From: Fragum whitleyi
Taxonomy: Eukaryota; Mollusca; Bivalvia; Cardiida; Cardiidae
Reading direction: 5' to 3'
NCBI GenBank assembly: GCA_948146395.1
Contig: OX411557.1
Location: forward strand, 37,550,077-37,614,076
DNA: 64,000 nt
The position numbers were made by a program, and so were the translations under genes. Of this stretch, positions 59,601-64,000 are shown piece after piece. Each line of letters begins with the position of its first letter. Within the stretch, counting starts at the first letter, position 1. The notes beneath the pieces are model-generated. The model was not told the origin of the DNA, did not search any database, and saw nothing but the letters and a program-made list of their open reading frames with translations.

Positions 59601-62600
59601 TATGCCCCCGATCTCTCGATACGGGGGCATAAAAATCATGCAGGACGAGCGGGCGAGTAGAATTTTCAAGCCTTGCAAAATTTCACCTATGAAATGAATG
59701 TATCACTATATTTTCTCATATAGCAGGACGAGTAGAATTTTCAAGCCCTGAGCTTGGAGGACTGGGGCTGATCTGTAAGTCTTAGGCCCCAGCAAGGATA
59801 GTCCTGGCTTAGAATAGCAAGCGCAAAAATATCTCATTTAGCTAAATCTAATGAAAAATTTAGCATTTTCAATGAGAAATTTTAACAAATCAATGGCTCA
59901 GCGTGAAACAGTTGTACTGCCTACATAATCATATAAGCAGTTACAACTGATTTATACCAACAAAATCTTTCACTTAATTCAATTTTGCCTTGAGATTTTT
60001 TCTCTCATAAAGCAAGTTTCAATGAGATTTCTGACAGAAGAATGAGAGAATCTCTCAATATCTCACCCATAAATGATCCCTGCCCGAGCATCATTTCACT
60101 CAAACCAAGGACCTTCAGATGCTTTGTTCTAGTTAACATTTAATAAACTACAAATTTTACAACACAGATTCTAACCTCTTCTGACTGTATTCCAGAACGG
60201 ACTCGTCGCAACTCCTGCATCTGCCCTCCAACACCAAGCAGAAGTCCCAGGTGTACACATTGTGTACGAATGTATGTGCCAGCCTCGCAGCTCACCCAGT
60301 ATACACCTAGGTTACACAACGAGAAAACACAATTTATATTGTAGCTGATGCAAGATCAGCTTATGAATACAACTGGTCTTAAATTTAGTGTCCATACATG
60401 ACTACATGTATCAAGGACAATGAAAATTCAAAAACCCTCAAGTGTAAAGGGGGCATTTGATGTTGGATTTTAAAATATTTCAAGTTTGAATTTTTGCCAA
60501 TTTTAGACTTATAATTTTAGCAGATGAAATTTGAAAAATCTTTGTCTTTTAAAATTGTGGACCTGTAATAGTTCCGTATCGTTTCGGAAGTAATGAACTT
60601 TAACAGTGTTAACCAAGGTTTCTTAATGATTTTCATTTGGAAACCTTGGTCAACACTGTGAAAGATCATGTAGTCCAAAATGTTGCAGAACTATTACGAT
60701 TTCACTACCTCAAAGTAGAAGACATAGTCGACAATGAAGTAAATGTGTGTAACAAGCAATTTTTACATTCTCCACAATATTCCCCTACATTCTGTGCTTT
60801 AAGAGGAAGTGTGAGAAAATGGGCCAAATAATGTTATATCAAATTGAACTCTCACAGAGCACTTCTAACAATTTCAGTATGTTTGAAGTAAAAACTTGAA
60901 TAACAAGAAATATTGTAGACAAGAGGGCCGTAGTGGCCCTAAATCGCTCACCAGAATGAACTGTCAAAAATTGTTTACAGTGGTTTAGAAAGGATGAAGA
61001 ATTCTGACCAAATTTCAGGTCGATTGGGCAGAAAATGATGCCTCTACACTGCTTACAAGGTTTTTCCCAATTTTGAACTTTTCTGAGATTTCATCAAGAC
61101 AATCATTCTGACCAAATTTCAGATTGATTGGGCAAAAAATTTGGCTTCTAGAGTGTCTACAAAGTTTTTCTAAGATTAGACCTGTGACCTCATTTTTGAC
61201 CCCACTTGACCCAATTTCAAACTTGTCCGAGATTTCACCAAGACAATCATTCTGACCAAATTTCAGGTTGATTGGACAAAAAATATGGCTTCTAGAGTGT
61301 CTACAAGGTTTTTCTAAAATTTGACCCCGTGACCCCATTTTGACCCTACTTGACCCAATTTTGAACTTGTATGAGATTTGATCATGACAATCATTCTGAC
61401 CAAATTCCAGGTTAATTGGGCAATAAATATGGCTTCCAGAGAGTCTAAAAGGTTTTTCTAAGATTTGACCCCGTGACCTCATTTTTGACCCCACTTGATC
61501 CAATTCCACACTTGTCCGAGATTTCATCAAGACAATCATTCTGACCAAATTTCAGGTTGATTGGGCAATAAATATGGCTTCCAGAGTGTCTAAAAGGTTT
61601 TTCTAAGATTTGACCCCGTGACCTCATTTTTGACCCCACTTGACCCAATTTCGAATCTGTCCGAGATTTCATCAAGACAATCATTCTGACCAAATTTCAG
61701 GTTGATTGGACAAAAAATATGGCTTCTATAGTGTCTACAAGGTTTTTCTTAGATTTGACCCTGTGACCTCATTTGTGACCCCACTTGACCCAATTTCAAA
61801 CTTGTCTGAGATTTTATCAAGACAATCATTCTGACCAAATTTCAGGTTGATTGGGCAAAAAATATTGGCTTCTAGAGTGTCTACAAGGTTTTTCTTAAAT
61901 TTGACCCCGTGACCCCATTTTTGACCCCACTTGACCCAATTTCGAACTTGTCTGAGATTTGATCAAGACAATCATTCTGACCAAATTCCAGGTTGATTGG
62001 GCAAAAAATATGGCTTCCAGAGTGTCTACAAGGTTTTTCTAAGATTTGACCCCATGACCTCATTTTTGACCCCACTTGACCCAATTTCGAACTAGTCCGA
62101 GATTTCATCAAGACAATCATTCTGGCCAAATTTCAGGTTGATTGGACAAAAAATATGGCTTCTAGAGTGTCTACAAAGTTTTTCTAAAATTTGACCCCGT
62201 GACCCCATTTTTGACCCCTCTTGACCCAATTTCGAACTTGTCCGAGATTTCATCAAGACAATCATTCTGACCAAATTTCAGGTTGATTGGACAAAAAATA
62301 TGGCCTCTAGAGTGTCTACAAGGTAAATGTTGACGACGGACGACACACGACGGACGACGGACATCACTCGACCACAAAAGCTCACCTTGAGCACTTCGTG
62401 CTCAGGTGAGCTAAAAATGAAGAAATTGCACATTTCAGAAATCACCTTCAACCAAGGACAAAACTTAAATATTTCCAACAACTTAGTTTATTCATATTAT
62501 AATTGTTTTCAATTTTGACTTGTTTTTCTGCCATTAATTCGAAATTAGCGATCAAAAATATCAAAATAAACTAATCTTACCCATGGCCGTTTCTTTATCA

Positions 62601-63897
62601 TATTCTAACAACTTTATATCATACGTGGTTCGTATTCGTAGCTGTCGCTTTACTGCTGATATTAACGGTGGTCTCTGGAAACACGCTCCTATAAGAGTCT
62701 CTAGAGTCTGTAAAATAATTCATGGAATTACCCTTTGCTGTTTAATCCCTGCTTTTTACGTGCCTGTGATTTTATGATTGCGAAAACATTGTTAAAAAAA
62801 AAAGGAATTGCTTCTGACAAGCAATTTCTTCTTTTTCCACACTATTTTCTACCCAACTGAATGGTTATTTTTCGAATTTAATCCACTTTAAATTTTCGTC
62901 TGCAAAACCTTTGAATTTGGACAGGTCCAAAATTTTGTAAAACAGGAAAGGGTTAAATTATTTCTCCAGTCAAACAATTTGTGTTTACAGACAGGTATGA
63001 AAGCTAGTTTGAAGTGAGTTATATATGTTTAAAAGTAATCTGAAAATGTAGAGTTTTTGGGTTGGCTTTTGCCAAGTTTGACCAGAGATAGATGACTGAC
63101 CTTGTTATATGACCTTGCCTATGTTTCTATATGCAGAGCAGAAGCATAAAAGAATGTCTTTAGTTTCATTCTCAATGAAATCACCCAAATATTTTCTTCA
63201 TATCTTATAGTGTAATATCATGAAGCAAACATGTCAAGATTTTTATGGAAGCGTTCAATTAAGCTGCATACTCAAAATTGTTTTCATTTTGGGAATACCA
63301 TCTTTCAGCCAACCAGAATGTATACAAATCTTGAATGACACAACTGAAATTAATTTACTTGAACAGTTAACTAGCCTGTTTAACTTTCTTTCCCTCTTTT
63401 AAAGCCTTATAATGTAATCTAAACACACACACTCTTTACCAGCACAAATAAGAATGGGAAAAGCCAGTCTATGATCTCTATATTTCAATTAAATCCCATG
63501 TTGTGGGTACTCATTTGAATCATCTCGATGAGACGATTCAAATGTGTACCAGCAAAATAAGATTTGTACTAATAAACTTTGATCTAAAATCCAAAATCCC
63601 CCCCTCTACCGTACCTCTGAACACCTAGGTTATAACAATGCACAAACCTGTTTAACTTTCTTCTCTTCTTCTACAGCCTTATGTAATCTAAACACACACA
63701 CATACTCTTTACCAGCACCTTGTTGCGACTTCACAAGTCTCGTCGCGCGACCCACACACACTATTAAACATCCTGTTACTTTGGGATCTAATGTTCCACT
63801 ATGTCCTGTTTTTTCAACACGTAAAATTCTCTTCACCCACGATACGACTTCATGTGACGATGGATTTGCTGGTTTGTCTAGGTTGATAACTCCACTC
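32698..63897 (-). CDS. DKC1: Dyskerin, H/ACA RNP pseudouridine synthase (10 exons, N-terminus off the window)
   Basis: Ten exons with AG/GT borders join in phase over 31 kb to give about 426 residues and a TGA. Dyskerin (Cbf5 in yeast) is the catalytic subunit of H/ACA ribonucleoproteins. It isomerises uridine in rRNA and snRNA guided by H/ACA RNA with NOP10, NHP2 and GAR1, and binds telomerase RNA in vertebrates. The TruB domain has the catalytic motif [12 protein letters not shown] (Asp is the nucleophile); [11 protein letters not shown] and [17 protein letters not shown] follow. The PUA domain spans [30 protein letters not shown] and [18 protein letters not shown]. The tail is acidic with two Lys tracts (K10 and K9) that fit nucleolar targeting. 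The N-terminal extension (about 90 residues in vertebrates) is beyond position 64000. Identification is by recalled similarity and is very strong. Confidence 0.95.
32900..33150 (-). mobile_element. tRNA-derived SINE
   Basis: Diverged minus-strand copy with the tcctttcctgac and gattattaacccattgg blocks. The head shows ACACGCTACCACTATGACGG. Intron of dyskerin, sense. Confidence 0.7.
33500..33705 (+). repeat. Helentron-like family e fragment
   Basis: Contains GTGACCTTGACCTTTGACCT and AATAGGGCACTTCCTAGAGT as in the fuller copies at 43081 and 53630. Both ends are damaged. Confidence 0.6.
34009..34284 (-). mobile_element. tRNA-derived SINE
   Basis: Full-length minus-strand copy. The head on the minus strand reads CATAGCGCAGTTGGTAGCGC (A box) and GGGTTGGATCCTCG (B box). 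Confidence 0.8.
34431..34583 (-). CDS. DKC1: Dyskerin exon, acidic segment and first Lys tract
   Basis: 51 codons: [26 protein letters not shown], ten Lys, [15 protein letters not shown]. Donor GTAGAG. Reading through the donor would add VEPLW and a stop at 34413-34415. Confidence 0.85.
34603..34853 (-). mobile_element. tRNA-derived SINE
   Basis: Minus-strand copy beginning 20 bp upstream of the dyskerin exon acceptor at 34584-34585. Body tagcctccagctgctatccc is clear. Confidence 0.75.
35266..35341 (-). CDS. DKC1: Dyskerin exon, tail linker
   Basis: Completes Ile, then [20 protein letters not shown] and TTPVK, phase 0. Low conservation; placed by splice sites and phase. Confidence 0.8.
35834..35995 (-). 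mobile_element. Helentron-like repeat, family a, internally deleted
   Basis: Both ends of family a are present (CAGATGTGTTTGTGAAACA and the GGGGGCAT hairpin) but the TCAAGGTCA body is missing. Confidence 0.75.
36517..36605 (-). CDS. DKC1: Dyskerin exon, post-PUA segment
   Basis: Encodes [29 protein letters not shown], ending in phase 2. Matches the KKLMIKQGLLDKHGKP region of vertebrate dyskerin. Confidence 0.9.
37059..37221. repeat. Inverted repeat, about 30 bp arms
   Basis: GGATGAGTGTATTTTTCACT (from 37092) pairs with AGTAAAAAATACACTCATCC (to 37219). Foldback-type structure in a dyskerin intron. Confidence 0.6.
37583..37653. repeat. 71 bp palindromic repeat, copy 1
   Basis: GTGCTGTCAGCAAAAAATTA ... 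CATCATTCGGCAC; one of three copies (also 39776-39847 and 41341-41413). Confidence 0.65.
37685..37857 (-). mobile_element. tRNA-derived SINE, head missing
   Basis: Minus-strand copy. The tail gattgattgaatggagtt and the body ctagccaccagcttctatct are present. The head side abuts a GGGCCC-ended MITE at 37858. Confidence 0.7.
37858..38023. mobile_element. MITE with GGGCCCATTTTACTAA ends
   Basis: Terminal inverted repeats GGGCCCATTTTACTAAAC and GTTAGTAAAACGGGCCCC. The interior has a TCATATGAATCGTCTTTAG...AATGAGATAATGCATGGCAG palindrome. A diverged relative lies at 42410-42612. Confidence 0.7.
38472..38965 (-). mobile_element. Diverged SINE fragments with inserted palindrome
   Basis: SINE-like body at 38472-38650 and fragments at 38780-38965, separated by the palindrome at 38695-38727 shared with 27674-27705. 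Confidence 0.5.
38976..39250 (-). mobile_element. tRNA-derived SINE
   Basis: Full-length minus-strand copy. The head on the minus strand has CATAGCGCAGTTGGTTAGGC and GGGTTCGATCCCCGG. Confidence 0.85.
39327..39625 (-). mobile_element. tRNA-derived SINE
   Basis: Full-length minus-strand copy, tail (TGATTGATTGAATGGAG) at 39335. The head shows GTTCGATTCCAATAGGAGC and ATAGC...TTGGTAGCG. Confidence 0.75.
39776..39847. repeat. 71 bp palindromic repeat, copy 2
   Basis: GTGCAGTCAGTAAAAAATTA ... ATCATTCTGCAC. Confidence 0.65.
40253..40481. mobile_element. TTAA-flanked MITE, copy 2
   Basis: TTAA-CACTTTCCTGTTTTAC ... AACAGTAAAGGG-TTAA, with the central GAAATTGCTTGTCAG/AGCAATTTC palindrome. It begins 34 bp downstream of a dyskerin exon donor (end 40515). 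Confidence 0.75.
40515..40633 (-). CDS. DKC1: Dyskerin exon, end of PUA
   Basis: Completes Ala, then [39 protein letters not shown] in phase 0. [12 protein letters not shown] is a hallmark of the family. Confidence 0.95.
40672..40895 (-). mobile_element. tRNA-derived SINE
   Basis: Diverged minus-strand copy (tagactccagctgctatgcc). The head is truncated near GACAGTCAGACATGC. Confidence 0.7.
41341..41413. repeat. 71 bp palindromic repeat, copy 3
   Basis: GTGCAGTCAGCAAAAAATTA ... CATTCTGCAC. Confidence 0.65.
41505..41745. repeat. 57 bp tandem repeat, about 4-5 copies
   Basis: AACCATTTCACAATGAGCC recurs at 41511, 41567, 41624 and 41681, with a partial at 41737, spacing 56-57 bp. The minus frame reads a repeated [19 protein letters not shown], but there is no gene context, so this is a minisatellite and not a protein. 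Confidence 0.8.
42410..42612. repeat. Relative of the GGGCCC MITE
   Basis: Shares ATCTCATTGGAATCGTCTTT, GATGCATGGCAGAATTCCAT and ends GGCCCGTCTTATGA / GATCGTAAGCCCC with 37858-38023. Confidence 0.55.
42855..42975 (-). CDS. DKC1: Dyskerin exon, PUA domain
   Basis: Encodes [40 protein letters not shown], ending in phase 1. Confidence 0.95.
43081..43642 (-). mobile_element. Helentron-like repeat, family e (about 145 bp units)
   Basis: CTAG end at 43081 after AAA (TT on the minus strand). Units carry GTGACCTTGACCTTTGACCT (43270 and 43415), then a GACAGATGGACAGACGG linker and the hairpin CCCCCCTCTACTTC...GTGGGGGGTAT end at 43642. Confidence 0.8.
44002..44803 (-). mobile_element. Helentron-like repeat, family f (156 bp units)
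   Basis: CAAG then hairpin GCCATGT-CGA-ACATGGC at the low end. GCTATTATACTTTAG recurs at 44229, 44376, 44532 and 44688 (147-156 bp). The other end has hairpin CTCGCC-GAAAAA-GGCGGGAG then AAT. Confidence 0.8.
45355..46580. repeat. Degenerate direct repeats around a family e insertion
   Basis: 45355-45600 and about 46306-46580 share CTCAATCACTATTCTCAGAG, AGAGCAGTCATGTCTCTAGA and ACATCTGTATAATAATGTTT. Weaker relatives continue at 46660-46880 and 47120-47230. A family e element lies between the two good copies. Confidence 0.6.
45719..46245 (+). mobile_element. Helentron-like repeat, family e, plus copy
   Basis: Begins near GTAGAGGGGTTATATTAG with a (TCTG)n linker and units with AGGTCAAAGGTCAAGG-type motifs, and ends near the GGGGGTATGAGTCTGC remnant of the CTAG end. 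Confidence 0.6.
46592..46955 (-). repeat. Two SINE tail fragments
   Basis: Short minus-strand pieces with the SINE 3' motif (gaatggaggtttacgctgc at 46592; gaattgggttttacgccac at 46892). Heavily truncated. Confidence 0.5.
47408..47551 (-). CDS. DKC1: Dyskerin exon, end of TruB and start of PUA
   Basis: 48 codons, phase 0 to 0: [38 protein letters not shown] and [11 protein letters not shown] 12.6 kb intron lies upstream of it. Confidence 0.95.
47627..47922 (-). mobile_element. tRNA-derived SINE with long (TTGA)n tail
   Basis: Full-length minus-strand copy starting 76 bp upstream of the dyskerin exon at 47551. Plus strand shows (ATTG)7 at the tail and, at the head, GGGGATTGAACCGGGGACC. Confidence 0.85.
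48183..48788. repeat. About 125 bp direct repeats flanking a repeat block
   Basis: 48183-48310 and 48661-48788 are almost identical (TTTCCCCAAACACAGTTACC to AGAAGAGAAG). The block between, 48335-48655, is related to 8140-8660. Weaker relatives of the repeat lie at 54920-55060, 58093-58232 and 58462-58590. Confidence 0.65.
48821..49140 (-). mobile_element. tRNA-derived SINE with internal duplication
   Basis: The block cccacataggtct ... aacccatgggtg is followed by a second version (cccacatatccct ... aaccccgtggtg), then the SINE head (ACCAACTGCACTATGAAGG). Looks like a SINE inserted into or recombined with another. Confidence 0.65.
49151..49262 (-). repeat. Helentron-like family d, CTAG-end fragment
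   Basis: CTAGAAAGCCATGAATGGCT hairpin end and about 100 bp of the adjoining region, as at 55320. Confidence 0.65.
49361..49541. mobile_element. MITE with GATTCTCGACGCGTACC ends
   Basis: Inverted termini GACCGATTCTCGACGCGTAC and GTACGCGGCGAGAATTAGTC plus inner CACAGTAAAGA / TCTTTACTGTG. About 180 bp, non-coding. Confidence 0.7.
50285..50620. repeat. AGTCC-rich interspersed repeat
   Basis: Repeated (A)GGAGTCC motifs in both orientations; related to 42055-42170. The role is unknown. Confidence 0.4.
50790..50948 (-). mobile_element. Helentron-like family e, CTAG-end fragment
   Basis: CTAGAACTGTCGCAGAGCGA and the first part of the element as at 43081, ending inside a unit. Confidence 0.7.
51960..53080. 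promoter_or_regulatory. CpG-richer island inside the largest dyskerin intron
   Basis: This stretch is visibly richer in CG dinucleotides than its surroundings. An exact NRF1-type palindrome (TCGCGCATGCGTG) lies near 51985. A splice-donor-like ACCG|GTAAGT lies at 52072. Between 52612 and 52757 are octamer-like sites (ATGTAAAT, TATGCATAAT, TTTGCAT) and a GATTGGCTG CCAAT box. Two poly-T tracts (about 52186-52208 and 52258-52279) lie between these parts. It could be an internal promoter or an inserted element; no convincing coding exon follows. Confidence 0.35.
53630..54188 (-). mobile_element. Helentron-like repeat, family e
   Basis: Three units with GTGACCTTGACCTTTGACCT-type motifs (near 53669, 53816 and 53963), linker (GACA)n and the GGGGGTAT hairpin end at 54188. 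The CTAG end is missing. Confidence 0.75.
55105..55225. mobile_element. MITE with GTAGTGGACC ends, copy 1 (deleted)
   Basis: GTAGTGGACCCGTAATAGTT ... CTATTACAGGTCCACTAC. Confidence 0.65.
55320..56346 (-). mobile_element. Helentron-like repeat, family d, second copy
   Basis: Reverse orientation of 29728-30917 with both ends: CTAGAAAGCCATGAATGGCT at 55320 and the AGCCCCAGTGGCT...CCAGTGGAGCT hairpin ending at 56346, followed by AAAAAA. Contains about five units of about 165 bp. Confidence 0.8.
56373..57821 (-). mobile_element. Helentron-like repeat, family g (163-178 bp units)
   Basis: CAAG then hairpin GGACCA-A-GATGGTCC at the low end and the AGCTCACCTTGAGCAC hairpin at the high end. Units share GGGTCTTGATATGAACAAAC (56811, 56987, 57154, 57332, 57495). 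A TTAA MITE is inserted at 56439. Confidence 0.8.
56439..56663. mobile_element. TTAA-flanked MITE, copy 3, nested in family g
   Basis: TTAA-CCCTTTCCTGTTTTAC on the left; the right end AACAGCAAAGGG has lost its TTAA. Inserted in the first 70 bp of the family g element. Confidence 0.75.
58281..58435. mobile_element. MITE with GTAGTGGACC ends, copy 2
   Basis: GTAGTGGACCCGTAATGGTT ... CTATTACAGGTCCACTAC, about 27 bp imperfect TIRs, 155 bp. Confidence 0.7.
58917..59755. mobile_element. GGGCTTGAAAATTCTAC-ended repeat with family a insertion
   Basis: Several nested copies of the repeat whose ends read GGGCTTGAAAATTCTAC and GTAGAATTTTCAAGCC. The copy at 58917-58995 is uninterrupted at the site where family d sits in 29683-31041. 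Confidence 0.6.
59135..59630 (-). mobile_element. Helentron-like repeat, family a, internally duplicated
   Basis: Family a with the TCAAGGTCA body present twice (59183-59330 and 59342-59500), a long GACG/GACA tract, and both ends intact. Confidence 0.85.
60176..60306 (-). CDS. DKC1: Dyskerin exon, TruB core
   Basis: Acceptor ACCTAG and donor GTTAGA. Encodes [38 protein letters not shown] and IQSEE, ending in phase 0. Confidence 0.95.
60555..60709. mobile_element. MITE with GTAGTGGACC ends, copy 3
   Basis: TTGTGGACCTGTAATAGTTC ... CAGAACTATTACGATTTCAC, a diverged copy. Confidence 0.6.
60920..62412 (-). mobile_element. Helentron-like repeat, family h (145 bp units, about 9-10)
   Basis: CAAG then hairpin GGGCC-GTAGT-GGCCC at the low end. 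GACAATCATTCTGACCAAA recurs at 61098, 61242, 61386, 61531, 61676, 61821, 61967, 62112 and 62257 (144-146 bp). The AGCTCACCTTGAGCAC hairpin ends at 62412. The long minus frames here (up to 177 codons) are repeat artefacts. Confidence 0.85.
62581..62707 (-). CDS. DKC1: Dyskerin exon, TruB core
   Basis: Encodes [40 protein letters not shown] and AM, ending in phase 1. The [16 protein letters not shown] block is diagnostic. Acceptor TTTACAG has almost no polypyrimidine tract; a MITE begins about 20 bp upstream. Donor GTAAGA. Confidence 0.95.
62727..62956. mobile_element. TTAA-flanked MITE, copy 4, beside a dyskerin acceptor
   Basis: Left end ATTA-CCCTTTGCTGTTTAATC (TTAA damaged), right end ACAGGAAAGGG-TTAA. 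The left end lies about 20 bp from the dyskerin acceptor AG at 62708-62709. Confidence 0.75.
63376..63445 (-). pseudogene. Duplicated 3' part of the dyskerin catalytic exon
   Basis: About 70 bp closely matching 63648-63717 (offset 272 bp), covering [13 protein letters not shown]...KVKQ and the exon end. Small indels break the frame and the donor GT is GC, so this is a dead partial exon copy. A palindromic repeat lies between it and the real exon (63480-63560). Confidence 0.75.
63480..63560. repeat. Palindromic repeat
   Basis: GTACTCATTTGAATCATCTC / GAGACGATTCAAATGTGTAC. A relative lies at 43938-43975 (TACTCATTGGGATCGTCTTG...CAAATGAGTA). Confidence 0.6.
63648..63897 (-). CDS. DKC1: Dyskerin exon, catalytic motif
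   Basis: Acceptor TTGTAG and donor GTTTGT. Encodes [40 protein letters not shown] with the catalytic Asp, and [17 protein letters not shown], ending EEEKKVKQ in phase 0. Confidence 0.95.
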
Positions 63898-64000
63898 CTA
63901 CAAGAAAATTTATGGTTATCAGATCAGAGTAAAGATTCATGACCCCAGAGTTGAACATAACCTCGGCTTATCTGCCTGAATTTAACTTTTAACTGGCGTT

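Noticed and set aside
61015..62377. Overlapping minus-strand open frames of up to 177 codons with repeated [17 protein letters not shown] blocks
   Set aside because: They coincide exactly with the 145 bp tandem units of a hairpin-ended repeat, shift between frames and have no gene context; a repeat artefact.

Overview
This is AT-rich, intron-rich eukaryotic nuclear DNA, most likely from a bivalve mollusc. The reasons are small exons split by kilobase introns, many tRNA-derived SINEs, and many repeats with hairpin ends and about 145-165 bp internal tandem units, like the 'pearl'/Helentron-derived elements known from oysters and clams. The species cannot be fixed from the sequence. Well under a tenth of the window is protein-coding.

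Three genes are supported. (1) Minus strand, 1476 down to the left edge: a 492-codon open frame, Ser/Pro-rich and probably a nuclear regulator, with two tandem phospho-sumoylation-like motifs and a TATA/CCAAT promoter. Its C-terminus lies outside the window. (2) Plus strand, 6437-22480: the last seven exons, all phase-compatible, of a multipass membrane protein resembling the amino acid/auxin permease (AAAP) fold. Its 5' exons were not found. (3) Minus strand, 63897 down to 32698: ten phase-compatible exons of dyskerin (DKC1/Cbf5), the H/ACA RNP pseudouridine synthase. They cover the catalytic TruB domain, the PUA domain and the Lys-rich tail; the first exons lie beyond the right edge. Genes 2 and 3 converge on a repeat-filled interval, 22481-32697.

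The rest is mostly mobile DNA. 5-20 kb (introns of gene 2): sense SINEs, Helentron-like elements with 145 and 156 bp arrays, two 156-bp-unit elements in inverted orientation, and an endonuclease fossil split by one of them. 22-32 kb: a TIR element with TA ends, a hAT-type element with a perfect 8 bp target duplication, and a 165-bp-unit element inserted in another repeat. 32-64 kb (introns of dyskerin): many SINEs, almost all in the sense of dyskerin, several MITE families (including TTAA-flanked ones, one ending about 20 bp from a dyskerin splice acceptor), more Helentron-like arrays, and one CpG-richer segment near 52-53 kb.

The main unifying observation is that at least ten differently sequenced repeat families share one plan: a 5' hairpin starting after TT, a CCGTCCG-type linker, an array of about 145-178 bp units, and a short 3' hairpin ending CTTG or CTAG before TT. 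One family carries a remnant of an endonuclease gene next to the shared 3' end, which ties these non-coding elements to a protein-coding rolling-circle partner.
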